A DNA stretch of 64,000 nt from Opitutales bacterium (lineage in GTDB: Bacteria > Verrucomicrobiota > Verrucomicrobiia > Opitutales > JABSRG01): positions 1 through 64,000 of the forward strand of contig JABSRG010000010.1 in assembly GCA_013215165.1 (NCBI GenBank), given 5' to 3'. The position numbers were made by a program, and so were the translations under genes. The notes under the pieces are model-generated. The model made no database searches. It was not told the origin of the DNA and worked only from the letters and a program-made list of their open reading frames with translations. Within the stretch, counting starts at the first letter, position 1. Each line of letters starts with the position of its first letter. Shown here piece by piece: positions 47,511 to 58,108 of this stretch.

Positions 47511-48350
47511 TCAATCTAAGCTACTTTCCACGAGTGAATCGATGGGGTCATTTTGGCCAATCAGTTTAGCATTTGCCGATGTCCTATCTGGCAAGATATG
47601 ATGATACAGTGTACTGAAAGCAAAGTTCGGAGCCGAGGCCCCATGCATTTGGACGCGCTCAGCGCCGCGTCGTGTATTATCCATCATCCACGCTGGAAGG
47701 CGCAGGTGATAGGGATTTCGCTCGATTTCTCCCCGGTGCTCGGCAAGGGCCTTTAAGAGCAGAGCTAGATCACCCTTCGACGATTCAATCATGAGGTTGG
47801 GATAAGTGTTGGGATGCCAAAACTCGGTTTTGAATAGGTGGGGTCTTGGCAAGCCATTCTCAACGGCGTTGAGGGCGTCCATAACCAAACGATATGTTCC
47901 CTCGTGTGCAGGATGCCCGTCATGTTCATGTGGGAGGAAAATGGCGTTCGGTTTGTGCAGGTAGATCAACTCTACGACCTCTTTGCACCAGATTTGCCAA
48001 GTAGTGGGTCGTCCGTCTTTCGGCTCCTGCACCCGCGTATCGCTGGTGACGCCGATGTAGCCTAATTCATGTAAATCGAAGTCGACGATAGCACAGGCGC
48101 GTTTCAGCTCATTGCGTCGAGCATCGCGCCGTTCGGGGTCGCTGCCCAGAGTTACGGCGACATTGATGACATGGGCCTTGAGTTCACGCCGTATGCGTAA
48201 CGGGAGCGCGCCGACTATCACTTCATCATCTGGATGGGGTGAGAAGAGAAGGACTTTTGGGCCTGTTTTCGCTAGGCCACTGAGGTCGGGGACATCCGCC
48301 ACCTGAAAAGGAGACTTCAAAGCATTGAGGTAGGCGTCGACTGTGTTCAT
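47511..48350 (-). CDS. PIG-L/LmbE family deacetylase
   Basis: A 279-residue zinc-dependent N-deacetylase. The N-terminal metal motif is FSPHPDDEVIVGALP, with Asp-Asp as base and ligand, and the second His site is HEHDGHPAHEGTY. Members act on N-acetylglucosamine-linked molecules, for example in GPI, mycothiol, bacillithiol or glycan pathways. The substrate here is unknown. The start ATG 48350 lies 3 nt after the DinG-like helicase stop, so the two are co-transcribed. No thiol-biosynthesis partner is adjacent. Confidence 0.9.
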   Translation of the reverse strand: MNTVDAYLNALKSPFQVADVPDLSGLAKTGPKVLLFSPHPDDEVIVGALPLRIRRELKAHVINVAVTLGSDPERRDARRNELKRACAIVDFDLHELGYIGVTSDTRVQEPKDGRPTTWQIWCKEVVELIYLHKPNAIFLPHEHDGHPAHEGTYRLVMDALNAVENGLPRPHLFKTEFWHPNTYPNLMIESSKGDLALLLKALAEHRGEIERNPYHLRLPAWMMDNTRRGAERVQMHGASAPNFAFSTLYHHILPDRTSANAKLIGQNDPIDSLVESSLD

Positions 48351-48353
48351 GAA

Positions 48354-50387
48354 TTAGCCATACACTTCGTAGGTTTTTTTGGGGAGTGCGGCTAGGAAGT
48401 ATTTACCGTAGGGCTTTGTGAGGATGCGGTTGTCAAGGATGGTGATGGTGCCAGTATCACTTTGGTTCCGAATGAGGCGTCCGAGGCCCTGACGAAATTT
48501 AATGAGGGCGTCCGGAACGATCATTTCCATGAAAGGGTTGCCGCCCTGTTTTTGAATCCATTCGACGCGCGCCTCGTGGATAGGGTGGGAGGGATTTTCG
48601 AAGGGTAGACGTGTGATGATGAGGTGTTCGAGGGCCGGGCCAGGTATATCGATGCCAGTCCAAAAAGAATCCGTTCCGAACATGACGGCGTTCCCGGCAT
48701 TCTTAAAGGCGGCGACCATGTCGGTGCGGGAAAGGTCTTTACCTTGCACGAATAATTCTCGTCCCATGCGCTCAATTGGAAATTCGCAGCTTTGAGTAGC
48801 CTTTTGGAGCTCCGCGTAACTGGTGAACAGCACGAGGACGCCTCCGTTCGTTTGTTCTGCCCAATGAATGATCTGGTCAGATAAAGTATCGATTTGAGAC
48901 AAAGACCGTTCGTTGCGGCCGTCATTGCGCTCAATCAGAGGCTGCCGAAACACCTGAACAGTGCAGTTCGTTTCGTAATCGAATGGCGAGTCGACTCGTT
49001 GAGATTCGGATCCGTCCCCTCCGACCTTGGAGGCGAAGCGATCTAGGCGTTTGCCTGCACTGAGCGTGGCACTGGTGAGTAGGAGAGATGTTTCTCCATT
49101 GAATAGATAGTCGCGTAGATAGGGAGCCACGTGGATGGGTGCGGAGCGCACTTGGGTATTGGTCCCCCGCTTGCCGCTGCGCTCGACCCAATAAACATGG
49201 TCGTCAGCTTTGAACTCGTTACAGGCAATAAGTCCCTGGTAGAGGCTGAATAGTCGTTTGCGATGATCTTTAAGCTCAGGTATTTGTCTTTCGTCCTGGA
49301 TGCGGTTTTCCAGTGTGCCGAGTGCATCGACGAGTCTAGCTATAGGAAGTAGCTCATCGATAGGGGACCAATGCGGCTCGTGTAGACGTGCGATAGAGCG
49401 TTCATCGAGGAAGCGCACATGGATCTCGTTAAAGTAATTATCCGCAGCAAGGATGGCATGACTTGCCAAGTCCAGGGTGCGCGGGTCTCCGTGTTTCTTT
49501 AGGAAGCCACGATCCTTTGTGGGATTATAAAGGCGATTGAGGGCTAGACTGACTGCGTAAGAAGAGATCGCATTTCCAAAGTGCTCGGTGGCGATATCGG
49601 GGACGGTGTGTGCTTCGTCGAGCACAACGCTGTCCTCGGCGAAGAGGATGCCTTTTTGATCGGCTGGGGCGCTCATACCCGCGTTGAGCAAAGCGAATAG
49701 CAGGCTGTGGTTGACGATTCGAATGTCGCTGGAGAGCACTTCTTTTTTTGCTTTTTGGTAAAAGCATACCTCGGGTGAGCAATTCGTGCGCGAACAGGTG
49801 GACGACTCGGCGCTTACCATGTCCCAGATGTCGGGTGTAACGGGCGGAGTGAGTTCGTGCCTCAGTCCCGTTTTGGACGACTGTGCCCAGGCCGCGATGC
49901 GTTGTAACTCTTGCGATTCAGAGTCGACCGCCATGCTACCGATTTGCTCGATAGCGCGTTGTAGTCGGGTGGTGCATAAGTAGTTTCCTCGTCCGACAAG
50001 AAGTGCGGTCTTAAAACCCGCAAAAGCTTTCAGCTCCGGTATCGATTCGAAAAGAGCGCGGCAGTGCTCCAGGTCTTTCTTTTGCAGTTGTTCCTGGAGC
50101 GCGATGGTATGGGACGAGATAACCAGGGGTCTTTGCTGAGACACTGCCTTGATGATCCCAGGAACTAGATAAGCCAAACTCTTCCCAGTTCCTGTTCCTG
50201 CTTCGAAGAGTAGAGACGTATCAGTAGTAAAAGACTGAGCTGTCTTGATGGACATGATCTCCTGTTGCGGGCGGTATTCTAAACCGTTCCGGCTCACGAG
50301 ATAGCCGTCCGAAGCGAATATTTGCTCCACTAAGCCCACGATATCTACCGACGCTTGAGGAGTGGTGTTATCGTTCAGACTGATCAC
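48354..50387 (-). CDS. DinG/XPD-like ATP-dependent DNA helicase
   Basis: A 677-residue superfamily 2 5'-3' helicase. Walker A is EAGTGTGKSLAY and Walker B/DEAH is VVLDEAHTVP. A likely 4Fe-4S Cys cluster lies between (Cys in YLCTTRL and in CSRTNCSPEVC), and motif VI is FRQGLGRLIRNQSD. It probably unwinds damaged or R-loop DNA. The start codon is GTG at 50387. It is separated from the upstream prepilin gene by a strong terminator, so it has its own promoter in about 30 bases. It is followed directly by the PIG-L deacetylase. Confidence 0.9.
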   Translation of the reverse strand: MISLNDNTTPQASVDIVGLVEQIFASDGYLVSRNGLEYRPQQEIMSIKTAQSFTTDTSLLFEAGTGTGKSLAYLVPGIIKAVSQQRPLVISSHTIALQEQLQKKDLEHCRALFESIPELKAFAGFKTALLVGRGNYLCTTRLQRAIEQIGSMAVDSESQELQRIAAWAQSSKTGLRHELTPPVTPDIWDMVSAESSTCSRTNCSPEVCFYQKAKKEVLSSDIRIVNHSLLFALLNAGMSAPADQKGILFAEDSVVLDEAHTVPDIATEHFGNAISSYAVSLALNRLYNPTKDRGFLKKHGDPRTLDLASHAILAADNYFNEIHVRFLDERSIARLHEPHWSPIDELLPIARLVDALGTLENRIQDERQIPELKDHRKRLFSLYQGLIACNEFKADDHVYWVERSGKRGTNTQVRSAPIHVAPYLRDYLFNGETSLLLTSATLSAGKRLDRFASKVGGDGSESQRVDSPFDYETNCTVQVFRQPLIERNDGRNERSLSQIDTLSDQIIHWAEQTNGGVLVLFTSYAELQKATQSCEFPIERMGRELFVQGKDLSRTDMVAAFKNAGNAVMFGTDSFWTGIDIPGPALEHLIITRLPFENPSHPIHEARVEWIQKQGGNPFMEMIVPDALIKFRQGLGRLIRNQSDTGTITILDNRILTKPYGKYFLAALPKKTYEVYG

Positions 50388-50418
50388 GTAGCTAAGGCTG
50401 CTTCAATACTGGGATTTG

Positions 50419-50459
50419 AAAACAGAAAAGCCCGGCATATAGCCGGGCTTTTCTGTTTT
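50419..50459. terminator. Strong bidirectional intrinsic terminator
   Basis: A perfect 18-base hairpin (50419-50436 with 50442-50459) with a 5-base loop, a GC core and A/T-rich ends. On the minus strand it ends the prepilin gene transcript. Confidence 0.95.
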
Positions 50460-50479
50460 TGAAAAAGAGTGCTGGTCGA

Positions 50480-51184
50480 TTAATTGATTGCTGGACCTTC
50501 AACAATAACCGTCGTGGCCCCTGCATTAACCGCATCACTAACATTGGTGGTGGCAGTGCTCGGAGAAGCAGAGCGAGGATGGGAAACTAGGTTCACAATC
50601 ACTTCTTCGTTATTTCCAGAAAATTTTGTCACGTGACTATCCAGGTAAGCTATGTGGCCTGTGTTTGAACCCCAGGGAGAGGCCGCGGCTGTCCAAAACC
50701 CCCCTGCTTCGAGGCCCTTTGTCCAGATGAGTGGCGTCTGTGTCGCAGGAGAAGTGAGGCTGAGGCCAGCGACAGCCGAATAAGATACTGGGGCTGCTGC
50801 AAAATTTCCGTCAATAGCACCCGCTGCATCAACAATCGTTGTATACTGGACTACGTCTGCGGCTACGTCGTCTGAGAAACCAATAAAATACAAATTTGGA
50901 TCGTTGAGGTCCACATTAGCAGCAAGAACCGCTGCCCAATTTTGTATGTCTGGAGCAGCAGCTGATGGGATGTTTCGAGCACGTGAACCAGATGTGGAGT
51001 AGGTTTGGTAGGAGGTGGCTATTTGCTTTAGATTACTTGCAGACTGTGTCTGCTGAGCGGTTTCTTGCACAGCGCCGATGGTCGGGATTAAAATCGCAGC
51101 AAGGATACCGATGACCGCGATAACAGTCAGGAGCTCAACAAGGGTAAAGCCTTGGCGGTGTGATGGTTTTTGGGGTGACTTCAT
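50480..51184 (-). CDS. Type II secretion/type IV prepilin-like protein
   Basis: A 234-residue pseudopilin with a class III signal: cleavage expected after Gly in RQG-FTLVELL, then the hydrophobic helix LTVIAVIGILAAILIPTIGA. The C-terminal part has HIAYLDSHVTKFSG, a relative of the H-x-x-x-x-x-D-G-H-V motif seen in many Planctomycetes and Verrucomicrobiota pseudopilins. The frame opens at a TTG (51244), but the ATG at 51184 gives a correct short leader peptide. It is a single gene with its own terminator; no secretion ATPase or secretin genes are nearby. Confidence 0.88.
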   Translation of the reverse strand: MKSPQKPSHRQGFTLVELLTVIAVIGILAAILIPTIGAVQETAQQTQSASNLKQIATSYQTYSTSGSRARNIPSAAAPDIQNWAAVLAANVDLNDPNLYFIGFSDDVAADVVQYTTIVDAAGAIDGNFAAAPVSYSAVAGLSLTSPATQTPLIWTKGLEAGGFWTAAASPWGSNTGHIAYLDSHVTKFSGNNEEVIVNLVSHPRSASPSTATTNVSDAVNAGATTVIVEGPAIN

Positions 51185-51260
51185 GGATAGGATGTTTTGA
51201 GGTGATGAGGGGTGAAAGGGATCTGTTAGATTAAGCTTGTTCAACGGTTGATTTGCAAGG

Positions 51261-52538
51261 TTAATAAGGGAGTGGATAAGAAGATGCGAGGCGGGTGGCT
51301 ATGCTTCTGGCTTCTTCGATTGCCTCAGGATTTTTTGGATCTTTAAGGACTGTATCGATCGCCTCGGCAATCTGGGGCATATCGCCCTCTGTCATGCCAC
51401 GAGATGTTACCGCAGGCGTGCCCATACGAATACCGCTGGTCTTGAACGGGCTACGATCTTCACCAGGAACGGTATTTTTGTTCAGAGTGATATGGGCTTT
51501 GTCCAGAGATTTTTGGGCCAGGCTCCCAGTTAGTTCAGGCAGGTTTTTGCGGAGGTCGATCAAGCAAAGGTGATTATCGGTGCCGCCGGATACTACGTAG
51601 TAACCTCGGTTGATCATGGATTGTGCTAACTCCACTGCGTTGAGGCGCACTTGAGCCTGATACTCTTTAAACTCTGGTTTTAATGCTTCAAGGAAGCACA
51701 CGGCCTTAGCAGCAATCACATGCATCAGTGGGCCTCCTTGAGTTCCAGGGAATGCGGCCGTGTCGACTTTTTTTCCTAATTCCTCATCCCGCGATAAAAT
51801 CAATCCGCCTCGCGGTCCACGCAGTGTCTTGTGGGTTGTCGTAGTGACAAAATCAGCATGATCGATGGGCGAGGGGTGTTCCCCCGCTGCAACTAGACCT
51901 GCGATGTGAGCGATATCGGCGAGGAGATACGCGCCGACACTTTGGGCGATTTCCCCCATCCTTTCAAAATCGATAATGCGCGAATACGCCGAAGCCCCGA
52001 CTGTGATCATCTTGGGCTGTTCTTTCTTGGCCACTGCTTCGATTTGATCGTAGTCGATCAGTCCGGTTTCTGGATCCACACCGTAGTGCACAACATCGTA
52101 GAAGTTGCCGGAAAAATTCATGGGATGTCCATGAGTGAGGTGTCCTCCGTCTTCGAGACGCATGGTGAGGATTTTGTCGCCCGGTTTAATCGCTGCCAGA
52201 TAGACGGCCGCATTTGCCTGACTGCCCGAGTGTGGTTGAACGTTGGCAAACGCAGCTCCAAACAGCTCTTTGGCACGATCACGCGCGAGGTCTTCGACAT
52301 GGTCCGCAAATTCGCAACCGCCATAATAGCGCTTACCAGGATAGCCTTCAGCATACTTGTTGGTGAGGATGCTGCCGGTCGCTTCGATCACTGCTGGGAG
52401 TGTGAAATTCTCCGATGCGATTAATTCGATATGGCTTTGCTGTCTACTCCGCTCGGATTCGATTGCAGAGAAAATCTCTGGATCAATTTCGGCGAGGGAA
52501 GCTGGATTGAGGGTGAGTGGCGATATGATGGTGCTCAT
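51261..52538 (-). CDS. glyA: Serine hydroxymethyltransferase
   Basis: Interconverts serine and glycine with tetrahydrofolate; a 425-residue PLP enzyme. The Schiff-base Lys is in [15 protein letters not shown], and other landmarks are [36 protein letters not shown] and [15 protein letters not shown]. It follows a low-molecular-weight phosphatase gene by 28 nt on the same strand. No glycine riboswitch was seen. Confidence 0.97.
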   Translation of the reverse strand: MSTIISPLTLNPASLAEIDPEIFSAIESERSRQQSHIELIASENFTLPAVIEATGSILTNKYAEGYPGKRYYGGCEFADHVEDLARDRAKELFGAAFANVQPHSGSQANAAVYLAAIKPGDKILTMRLEDGGHLTHGHPMNFSGNFYDVVHYGVDPETGLIDYDQIEAVAKKEQPKMITVGASAYSRIIDFERMGEIAQSVGAYLLADIAHIAGLVAAGEHPSPIDHADFVTTTTHKTLRGPRGGLILSRDEELGKKVDTAAFPGTQGGPLMHVIAAKAVCFLEALKPEFKEYQAQVRLNAVELAQSMINRGYYVVSGGTDNHLCLIDLRKNLPELTGSLAQKSLDKAHITLNKNTVPGEDRSPFKTSGIRMGTPAVTSRGMTEGDMPQIAEAIDTVLKDPKNPEAIEEARSIATRLASSYPLPY

Positions 52539-52566
52539 TGGGAAATTCGTGTTAAAGGGTGTGGTT

Positions 52567-53058
52567 TTAGGTTTTTCGGCGCAAGTAATCTATGATCGAC
52601 GGAATTGCCTCGACCATGCTGTCACGAGAGGCTTCATAAAGCGGGAGTGGGCCGCCAAAGGGATCTGGGATTTGTGCCGACTCATCGTTCACATCCGAAA
52701 TAAGTTCACGCATTAGCATGACGGGGGGGGCATCAGGAACGTTAGCCAGCGCTTGTGTGAGGGCCGCTTTGTGGCTCTCCGTCATCCCAAATATAACCAG
52801 GGCCTCATCGATCAGCTGATCGCTCAATGGAGAGCTGCGGAAGTCTTCGAGCGGAATCCCCACTTTCTTGAGGGCGACTACAGAATTTTCCGAAGCCGGA
52901 TCTCCTGGATAGGCGGCCACCCCTGCCGAGCGCACCTGGATGGATTTGAGTGGCTCAGGCTCTGCGTCTAGAGCGTGAGCGAGCAGCCGTTCAGCCATGG
53001 GACTGCGGCAGACATTGCCCGTGCAGACGAAGACGACAGTATTACGCTCCAATGACAT
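52567..53058 (-). CDS. Low-molecular-weight protein-tyrosine-phosphatase family protein (copy 1)
   Basis: 163 residues with the P-loop [18 protein letters not shown] (C-x5-R-S) and the general-acid Asp in [17 protein letters not shown]. Members are protein-tyrosine or -arginine phosphatases (YwlE type) or arsenate reductases. The D-P-F-G-G sequence favours the YwlE group over arsenate reductase. It lies upstream of glyA in a run of housekeeping genes. The targets are unknown. Confidence 0.9.
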   Translation of the reverse strand: MSLERNTVVFVCTGNVCRSPMAERLLAHALDAEPEPLKSIQVRSAGVAAYPGDPASENSVVALKKVGIPLEDFRSSPLSDQLIDEALVIFGMTESHKAALTQALANVPDAPPVMLMRELISDVNDESAQIPDPFGGPLPLYEASRDSMVEAIPSIIDYLRRKT

Positions 53059-53109
53059 GATTTAAATGTAGGTGATCCAGAGGTGAAGTAAAGTCCAGTG
53101 CGGGAAGGA

Positions 53110-53904
53110 TCAAGGGATTATACTAGCCAATGATTGAATGAAGCCTCCAGACGCAATGTGTTCTTCGTACACGTCTCCTGATGGGACTAATCTAATCAGT
53201 TCATTGCCTCCAGGATGAAACGAGACGCGGCCAGACAGAACATGCCGTTCGTTTGTAAGCTCTGGGAATTGGGCCATCAAATAACAACGTCCTGCACCCG
53301 AGGCTTTTTTAAATAGGTCATCGAACAGATTCTGTCCCAATCCTTGGCGTTTTAAAAGTATGAGGGCAAACCATTCAACTGGCGGGATTTCATGTGTCCC
53401 CAAGCTAGGGCGAAATACCGCACTTTTAATGATTTGATTTATCGCGAACGTATGCAGTTTAGGCGATATAGCTCCGTTTTCTGCTTGAGCTACATGGCGC
53501 ATGAGCTGTTTCCGCATCTCCATCGCCGCGGCGACGCGCTGTCGTGCTGCTGCACGTCCAGATGTCCCCAAAAACTCGATACGACCGGGAAGGAAGTAAG
53601 CCTGCAAGCCAGCTCGTCGCGCCACAAACTCTATGGCCAAGTAAGCATTGGTCTGGCGTAACCGTACGCTGATTTTTGTTTGAGAGTCGCTTGGCTCTGC
53701 GAACGTTACGGCAGGGATCTCTACATTCGGGTGGGTGCGTTTTACCTCGTCAAAAATAACCTCTACGACGTGAGGCACGGGACGATCAAGGAAGCTCAAA
53801 TCGGAAATCTCCGTGGTGTAGAAGGCCGAACGGATGTCCGCGCGCGCCGCAGCACAGAAGGCAAAGAGGGTCGTGAATAGAAAGACGAAATAGGAGAATC
53901 TCAT
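53110..53904 (-). CDS. Secreted protein with STN-like N-terminal domain
   Basis: A 264-residue exported protein: signal peptide MRFSYFVFLFTTLFAFCAAARA, then VEIPAVTFAEPSDSQTKISV and LRQTNAYLAIEFVARRAGLQ. The latter is the pattern of the secretin/TonB short N-terminal (STN) domain, where a helix follows an L-x-x-x-x-x-x-x-A-L-x-x-I-A segment. The rest is basic, helical and unrecognised. The ATG directly abuts the nadE stop (TAGATG), so the two are coupled. An envelope role is likely; the specific function is unknown. Confidence 0.6.
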   Translation of the reverse strand: MRFSYFVFLFTTLFAFCAAARADIRSAFYTTEISDLSFLDRPVPHVVEVIFDEVKRTHPNVEIPAVTFAEPSDSQTKISVRLRQTNAYLAIEFVARRAGLQAYFLPGRIEFLGTSGRAAARQRVAAAMEMRKQLMRHVAQAENGAISPKLHTFAINQIIKSAVFRPSLGTHEIPPVEWFALILLKRQGLGQNLFDDLFKKASGAGRCYLMAQFPELTNERHVLSGRVSFHPGGNELIRLVPSGDVYEEHIASGGFIQSLASIIP

Positions 53905-55545
53905 CTACGAAACGTATTTCTGAACGATCGGTATGCGTCGTCCCACACCGAAAGCCAGTGGGGTTACTTTAAGCCCCGGGGCTGCCTGTTTCCGTTTATA
54001 TTCATTTAAATCGACTTTTCGGACCACGTCTTTGACCACCTCAGTATCGTAGCCATCTGCAATGATTTCCTCTGTACTCAAACCGCTTTCCACATAGCGC
54101 TCTAATATTGCGTCAAGGATGTCGTAAGCCGGTAAGCTATCCTCATCTTTTTGATCAGGGCGTAATTCTGCCGACGGGGGCTTGGTTATGGTATTCCAGG
54201 GTATGATCTCTCTTTCCCTGTTCACATGGCGCGACAGCTCAAACACGATAGTTTTAGGAACGTCGGATATCACAGCGAGGCCACCACACATATCTCCGTA
54301 GAGCGTGCAGTATCCCACAGCGAGTTCTGACTTGTTTCCGGTCGTGAGCAACAGGGCGCGGAACTTATTCGACATCGCCATCAATAACAACCCCCTGGAG
54401 CGTGCCTGGATATTTTCCTCTGTTACGTCCGCTTCCAGTCCAGCGAACAAGGGCTGAAGAGCAGTGGTAGCCGATTTCACCAGATCAGTGATAGGCACAG
54501 GATGGTATTCGATGCCCAGGTTTTTCGCCAATGCTGCCGCGTCGTCTCGGCTGTGCTGGCTAGAAATGGAAGAGGGGAGGCTGATGCCAATGACATTTTC
54601 TGGGCCTAATGCGCGCGCGGCGATCGCAGCGGTGAGTGCGGAATCGATACCGCCACTCAGGCCGATCAACGCTTTCGAAAAACCGGTCTTGTGCGCATAA
54701 TCAAGGAGGCCGAGCGTCAGTGCTGCTAAGAGATCTTCCATGTCGTCAGGAGCTGTTACGTGTCCGTAGTCTTCGCTAGGTTCCTCGGTGTCGATCACCG
54801 TAAGTGCTTCCGAGAAAGCGGGAGCGGATCCGAGTAATTTGCCTTGGGCGTCGACGACGAAACTCTTGCCGTCGAAAATGAGCTCATCGTTACCGCCTAC
54901 AGCATTACAATACACGAGAGACGCTCTAGCCTTTTGAGCAGCATCCTTTACCAAGTCGACCCGGAAGCGATCCTTTGCCAGGTGCCAGGGGCTGGCGGAA
55001 CAGTTGATGATTAAATCGACCTTAGCATCGGCAAGTCTCTGGACGGGGTCGGTTTGATATCTCTGCGACGTGGGGATGTCAGGGTGCTTCCAGATGTCTT
55101 CGCAAATGGTAATTCCGATGCGTTTACCATCGAGTGTGATTATAGGGTTTTCTGTGCCCGGCTCAAAATAGCGGTCCTCGTCGAAGACATCATAAGTGGG
55201 TAAGAGCGATTTACAGGTGGTGTTGATGACCGTGCCGTTCTGCATCATGAGCACTGCGTTGTGGCAGGGACGACCCTGCTTTGTTCGGTTTCTTATTACC
55301 GTGCCTACTGCGGCGGGTATGTCTCCAACGACCTGTTGAAACTGTGCTGTGTAGGTCTCTACATCCTGAATGAAGCGAGATTTAAACAGTAAATCCCGCG
55401 GAGGATAGCCACAGGTTACCAGCTCGGGGAAGACAACGATGGCCGCGCCTTGCGCTACCAGATCTAGGTAGGCCTGCGTCATTTTCTCGCAGTTGCCCGC
55501 GAGGTCCCCAACGATTGTATTGATCTGGGCGATCCCTATTCTCAT
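53905..55545 (-). CDS. nadE: Glutamine-dependent NAD+ synthetase
   Basis: A 546-residue two-domain enzyme making NAD+ from deamido-NAD+ with glutamine. The N-terminal nitrilase-type glutaminase has Glu in [16 protein letters not shown], Lys in [17 protein letters not shown] and Cys in [11 protein letters not shown]. The C-terminal ATP pyrophosphatase has [17 protein letters not shown]. The length and order are standard. It lies 8 nt downstream of a small exported-protein gene. Confidence 0.96.
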   Translation of the reverse strand: MRIGIAQINTIVGDLAGNCEKMTQAYLDLVAQGAAIVVFPELVTCGYPPRDLLFKSRFIQDVETYTAQFQQVVGDIPAAVGTVIRNRTKQGRPCHNAVLMMQNGTVINTTCKSLLPTYDVFDEDRYFEPGTENPIITLDGKRIGITICEDIWKHPDIPTSQRYQTDPVQRLADAKVDLIINCSASPWHLAKDRFRVDLVKDAAQKARASLVYCNAVGGNDELIFDGKSFVVDAQGKLLGSAPAFSEALTVIDTEEPSEDYGHVTAPDDMEDLLAALTLGLLDYAHKTGFSKALIGLSGGIDSALTAAIAARALGPENVIGISLPSSISSQHSRDDAAALAKNLGIEYHPVPITDLVKSATTALQPLFAGLEADVTEENIQARSRGLLLMAMSNKFRALLLTTGNKSELAVGYCTLYGDMCGGLAVISDVPKTIVFELSRHVNREREIIPWNTITKPPSAELRPDQKDEDSLPAYDILDAILERYVESGLSTEEIIADGYDTEVVKDVVRKVDLNEYKRKQAAPGLKVTPLAFGVGRRIPIVQKYVS

Positions 55546-55553
55546 CGCTGTAT

Positions 55554-56024
55554 TTACTCCCAGAGAAAGCTCTTAAATTCACTCAGCTCTGTTCCGGCCT
55601 GATCGACAAGCGTAAGCTTCCAAGCGAGGGGGCGCGCATCAGCATCTGGCCAATCGGAGCCAGTCAGTCCGGCGTGAATTTCCCAAGTGTGTTTATCGTG
55701 TTTGGGCAGGATGAAGCTATAACTGCGCGGTTCCGCAGAGTAGGGTGTGATGACTTCGAGCTGGAGGCGTGATCCTTCAGGCAGAGTGGTGACCGACCCC
55801 TCTAACTCCGCTATAAAATAGAAGCCTTCAGAGTGCTCTTCTTGGGTGCGCACGATGTATCTGCGCTGTTCCGCCTCACCTTTCGAAAAATACGAGCGGA
55901 CCGTTTTGTAAACCTCAGTTTCTTTGTAACCTTGGGAGACGCGGTTGATGGAAATCGGCTCCTTTGCTTGAAGGATAGGGGCTGACACGATGATGAACAA
56001 GGCAGTGAATATAAATCTTACCAT
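55554..56024 (-). CDS. Exported protein of unknown function
   Basis: 156 residues with a signal peptide ([20 protein letters not shown]). The mature part is predicted beta-rich ([35 protein letters not shown]). I do not recognise it. Its start overlaps the end of the UvrD/PcrA helicase gene by 7 nt and its stop is 8 nt before nadE, so it is embedded in an operon. Confidence 0.65.
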   Translation of the reverse strand: MVRFIFTALFIIVSAPILQAKEPISINRVSQGYKETEVYKTVRSYFSKGEAEQRRYIVRTQEEHSEGFYFIAELEGSVTTLPEGSRLQLEVITPYSAEPRSYSFILPKHDKHTWEIHAGLTGSDWPDADARPLAWKLTLVDQAGTELSEFKSFLWE

Positions 56025-58045
56025 GGTGATCGGGTAGGACGTTGACGGATAAACTCGAAAGTATAGGACGGAAGTTCTTCGATAAAACGAGACGGAGCAA
56101 GACGGGTAGCCGGACCGCGACCGAGAGAGAGGAGTGGATAAGTAAGGTATAACTCATCCATAGCACGCGTAAGGGCCACATAAAAAAGTCGGCGTTCCTC
56201 ATCCATATTGTCTTCTTCGATGGAGCGGCGTGTCGGAAATAGGGAGTCCGCACACCCGATGACGATCACGACGGGATATTCCAGGCCCTTTGCTTGGTGG
56301 ATTGTTGTGAGTCGAACCTTGTCTTCATCTGAGTCATCTGACGATTTATCACCGGTTTCTGATGAGAGTAAAACGAGCTCTGCGAGCAGTTCGTTTATAT
56401 TCTCATATTGCCGAGCGAACTGAGCAAGCGACTCGAGGTCTTCCTGACGCTGGTCGGCATTGTCATAGGAGCGAATGAGATAGTCCGCATACCAGCCGTG
56501 ATGGATGGCTGCAGTGATCGCAGAAGGATCCTCGCCTTCTTGCATCATGTGATACGCATCGGTGAGCGTCTGCGCCAGTTGGATATACTCCTCGCGAGCA
56601 TCTTTGGGTGCTTTGGCGATGATTGCATTATTGAGTAGTATTGATGCGCCGGAGACCTCGTTTTTCTCCGCGAGTTCGCGAATGAGGGTATGAAGTTTTC
56701 GAGCAGAGACGTCGCCGACCTTCGGCAACAGTTTGATAAAGCGGAGGAATGCTGTGTAATCGAGGGGGTTTACAATGAAACGGAGTTGAGCTGTGAGATC
56801 GCGCACATGAGCCTGTTCGAAGAAGCGCACGCCGCTGGTTATGATGAAGGGGACGCCTGCCTTGGATAGTTCCATTTGAAGTTCCATCGCGTGGAAATGC
56901 GAACGATAGAGGATGGCAACATCTCCTAATGACCGTCCTTCCTCATGGAGCGCTGATAGGCGGTGAATGACCCAACGCGCTTGCTGCTGGGTGTCCACGA
57001 AAGGCATGATAACGGGAGTCATGTTCGCCTCACGAACGGGGACGAGCGTTTTGGCATAGCCCGAGCCGGCCGGCTGATTGGCGAGTACGGCATTCGCCAT
57101 TTTCAGGATCTCCGGTGTGCTCCGGTAGTTGGTTTCGATCTTGATGATACGTGTTTCTGGATGGCGCTGCGGGAACGTGAGGATGTTATCAAAATCCGCT
57201 CCACGCCATGTGTAGATGCATTGTGCATCGTCTCCAACGGCCATGATGTTGTGCTCGCCAGCAACGGTGTCTACGATTGCCGATTGGAGATAGTTGGTGT
57301 CTTGATACTCATCGACGAGCACGTAGCGAAATTGATTCTGACAATACACCCGTGCCGTCTCGTCCTCCTTGAGGAGCCGTAGCCATTCGGTCAAGAGGTC
57401 ATCATAATCGGCTACCTGATCCGCTTTTTTCTGTTTTTCATAGGCTTCAGCAAACAGTTTGATGGATCCTGGCAATTGCGGAGAAAAGAGTCCGTAGCGC
57501 TCTTGGGCGAGTATGGCTGGGTCTTGCCCGGTATTGCGCGCATAGCTGATCAAGCTGTGGATGACGGCGGGCTTCGGATTGCTCTTGTTTTTCAGAAAGT
57601 CTTTATCGAGATCCTTGATGACGGCAGAGAGTAGGCCGTGAGCGTCGTCTTGATCCATAATGTTGAAGGAAGACTTGAGCTCCACGCTATCGCCAAATTT
57701 CCGCAAAAGCCGATTGCCAATCGAATGAAACGTCCCTCCCCAAAATTGCTTTTTTGAAACGCCCGTTAGGTCTTCGACACGATCGAGCATCTCCTTGGCT
57801 GCTTTGTTGGTGAATGTGAGGAGTAATATATTCCAAGGAGCGACGCCTTTATGCAGAAGGTAAGCCACGCGATAGGTAAGGGTGCGCGTTTTGCCGGAAC
57901 CGGCTCCAGCAAGGACGAGACAGGGTCCTTTAGGCGCTGTCACTGCCTCATACTGTTCGTCATTCAACTCCGCTCTAAAATCGATGGGCGGCAAGTCTGC
58001 GGGGACAGGCGGTTTGGAGAAGTTTTGGAAAGAAGGAAAAGCCAT
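56018..58045 (-). CDS. UvrD/PcrA-type DNA helicase
   Basis: A 675-residue superfamily 1 3'-5' helicase (from ATG 58045; an in-frame start ten codons upstream is less likely). Motifs: Walker A LVLAGAGSGKTRTLTYR, TFHSIGNRLLRKFGD, Walker B VLVDEYQDTNYLQ, YRSTPEILKMANAVL and TIHQAKGLEYPVVIVIGC. It is slightly shorter than UvrD/PcrA (about 720), with a truncated C-terminal tail, and closer to Rep-like helicases in length. It acts in repair or replication restart. Confidence 0.92.
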   Translation of the reverse strand: MAFPSFQNFSKPPVPADLPPIDFRAELNDEQYEAVTAPKGPCLVLAGAGSGKTRTLTYRVAYLLHKGVAPWNILLLTFTNKAAKEMLDRVEDLTGVSKKQFWGGTFHSIGNRLLRKFGDSVELKSSFNIMDQDDAHGLLSAVIKDLDKDFLKNKSNPKPAVIHSLISYARNTGQDPAILAQERYGLFSPQLPGSIKLFAEAYEKQKKADQVADYDDLLTEWLRLLKEDETARVYCQNQFRYVLVDEYQDTNYLQSAIVDTVAGEHNIMAVGDDAQCIYTWRGADFDNILTFPQRHPETRIIKIETNYRSTPEILKMANAVLANQPAGSGYAKTLVPVREANMTPVIMPFVDTQQQARWVIHRLSALHEEGRSLGDVAILYRSHFHAMELQMELSKAGVPFIITSGVRFFEQAHVRDLTAQLRFIVNPLDYTAFLRFIKLLPKVGDVSARKLHTLIRELAEKNEVSGASILLNNAIIAKAPKDAREEYIQLAQTLTDAYHMMQEGEDPSAITAAIHHGWYADYLIRSYDNADQRQEDLESLAQFARQYENINELLAELVLLSSETGDKSSDDSDEDKVRLTTIHQAKGLEYPVVIVIGCADSLFPTRRSIEEDNMDEERRLFYVALTRAMDELYLTYPLLSLGRGPATRLAPSRFIEELPSYTFEFIRQRPTRSPW

Positions 58046-58108
58046 GTGGGAACACCGATAAGAAAGAGGGGGCAAGATGAAGTTTCAAGCTCAGCGCCAG
58101 ACCTGAGA

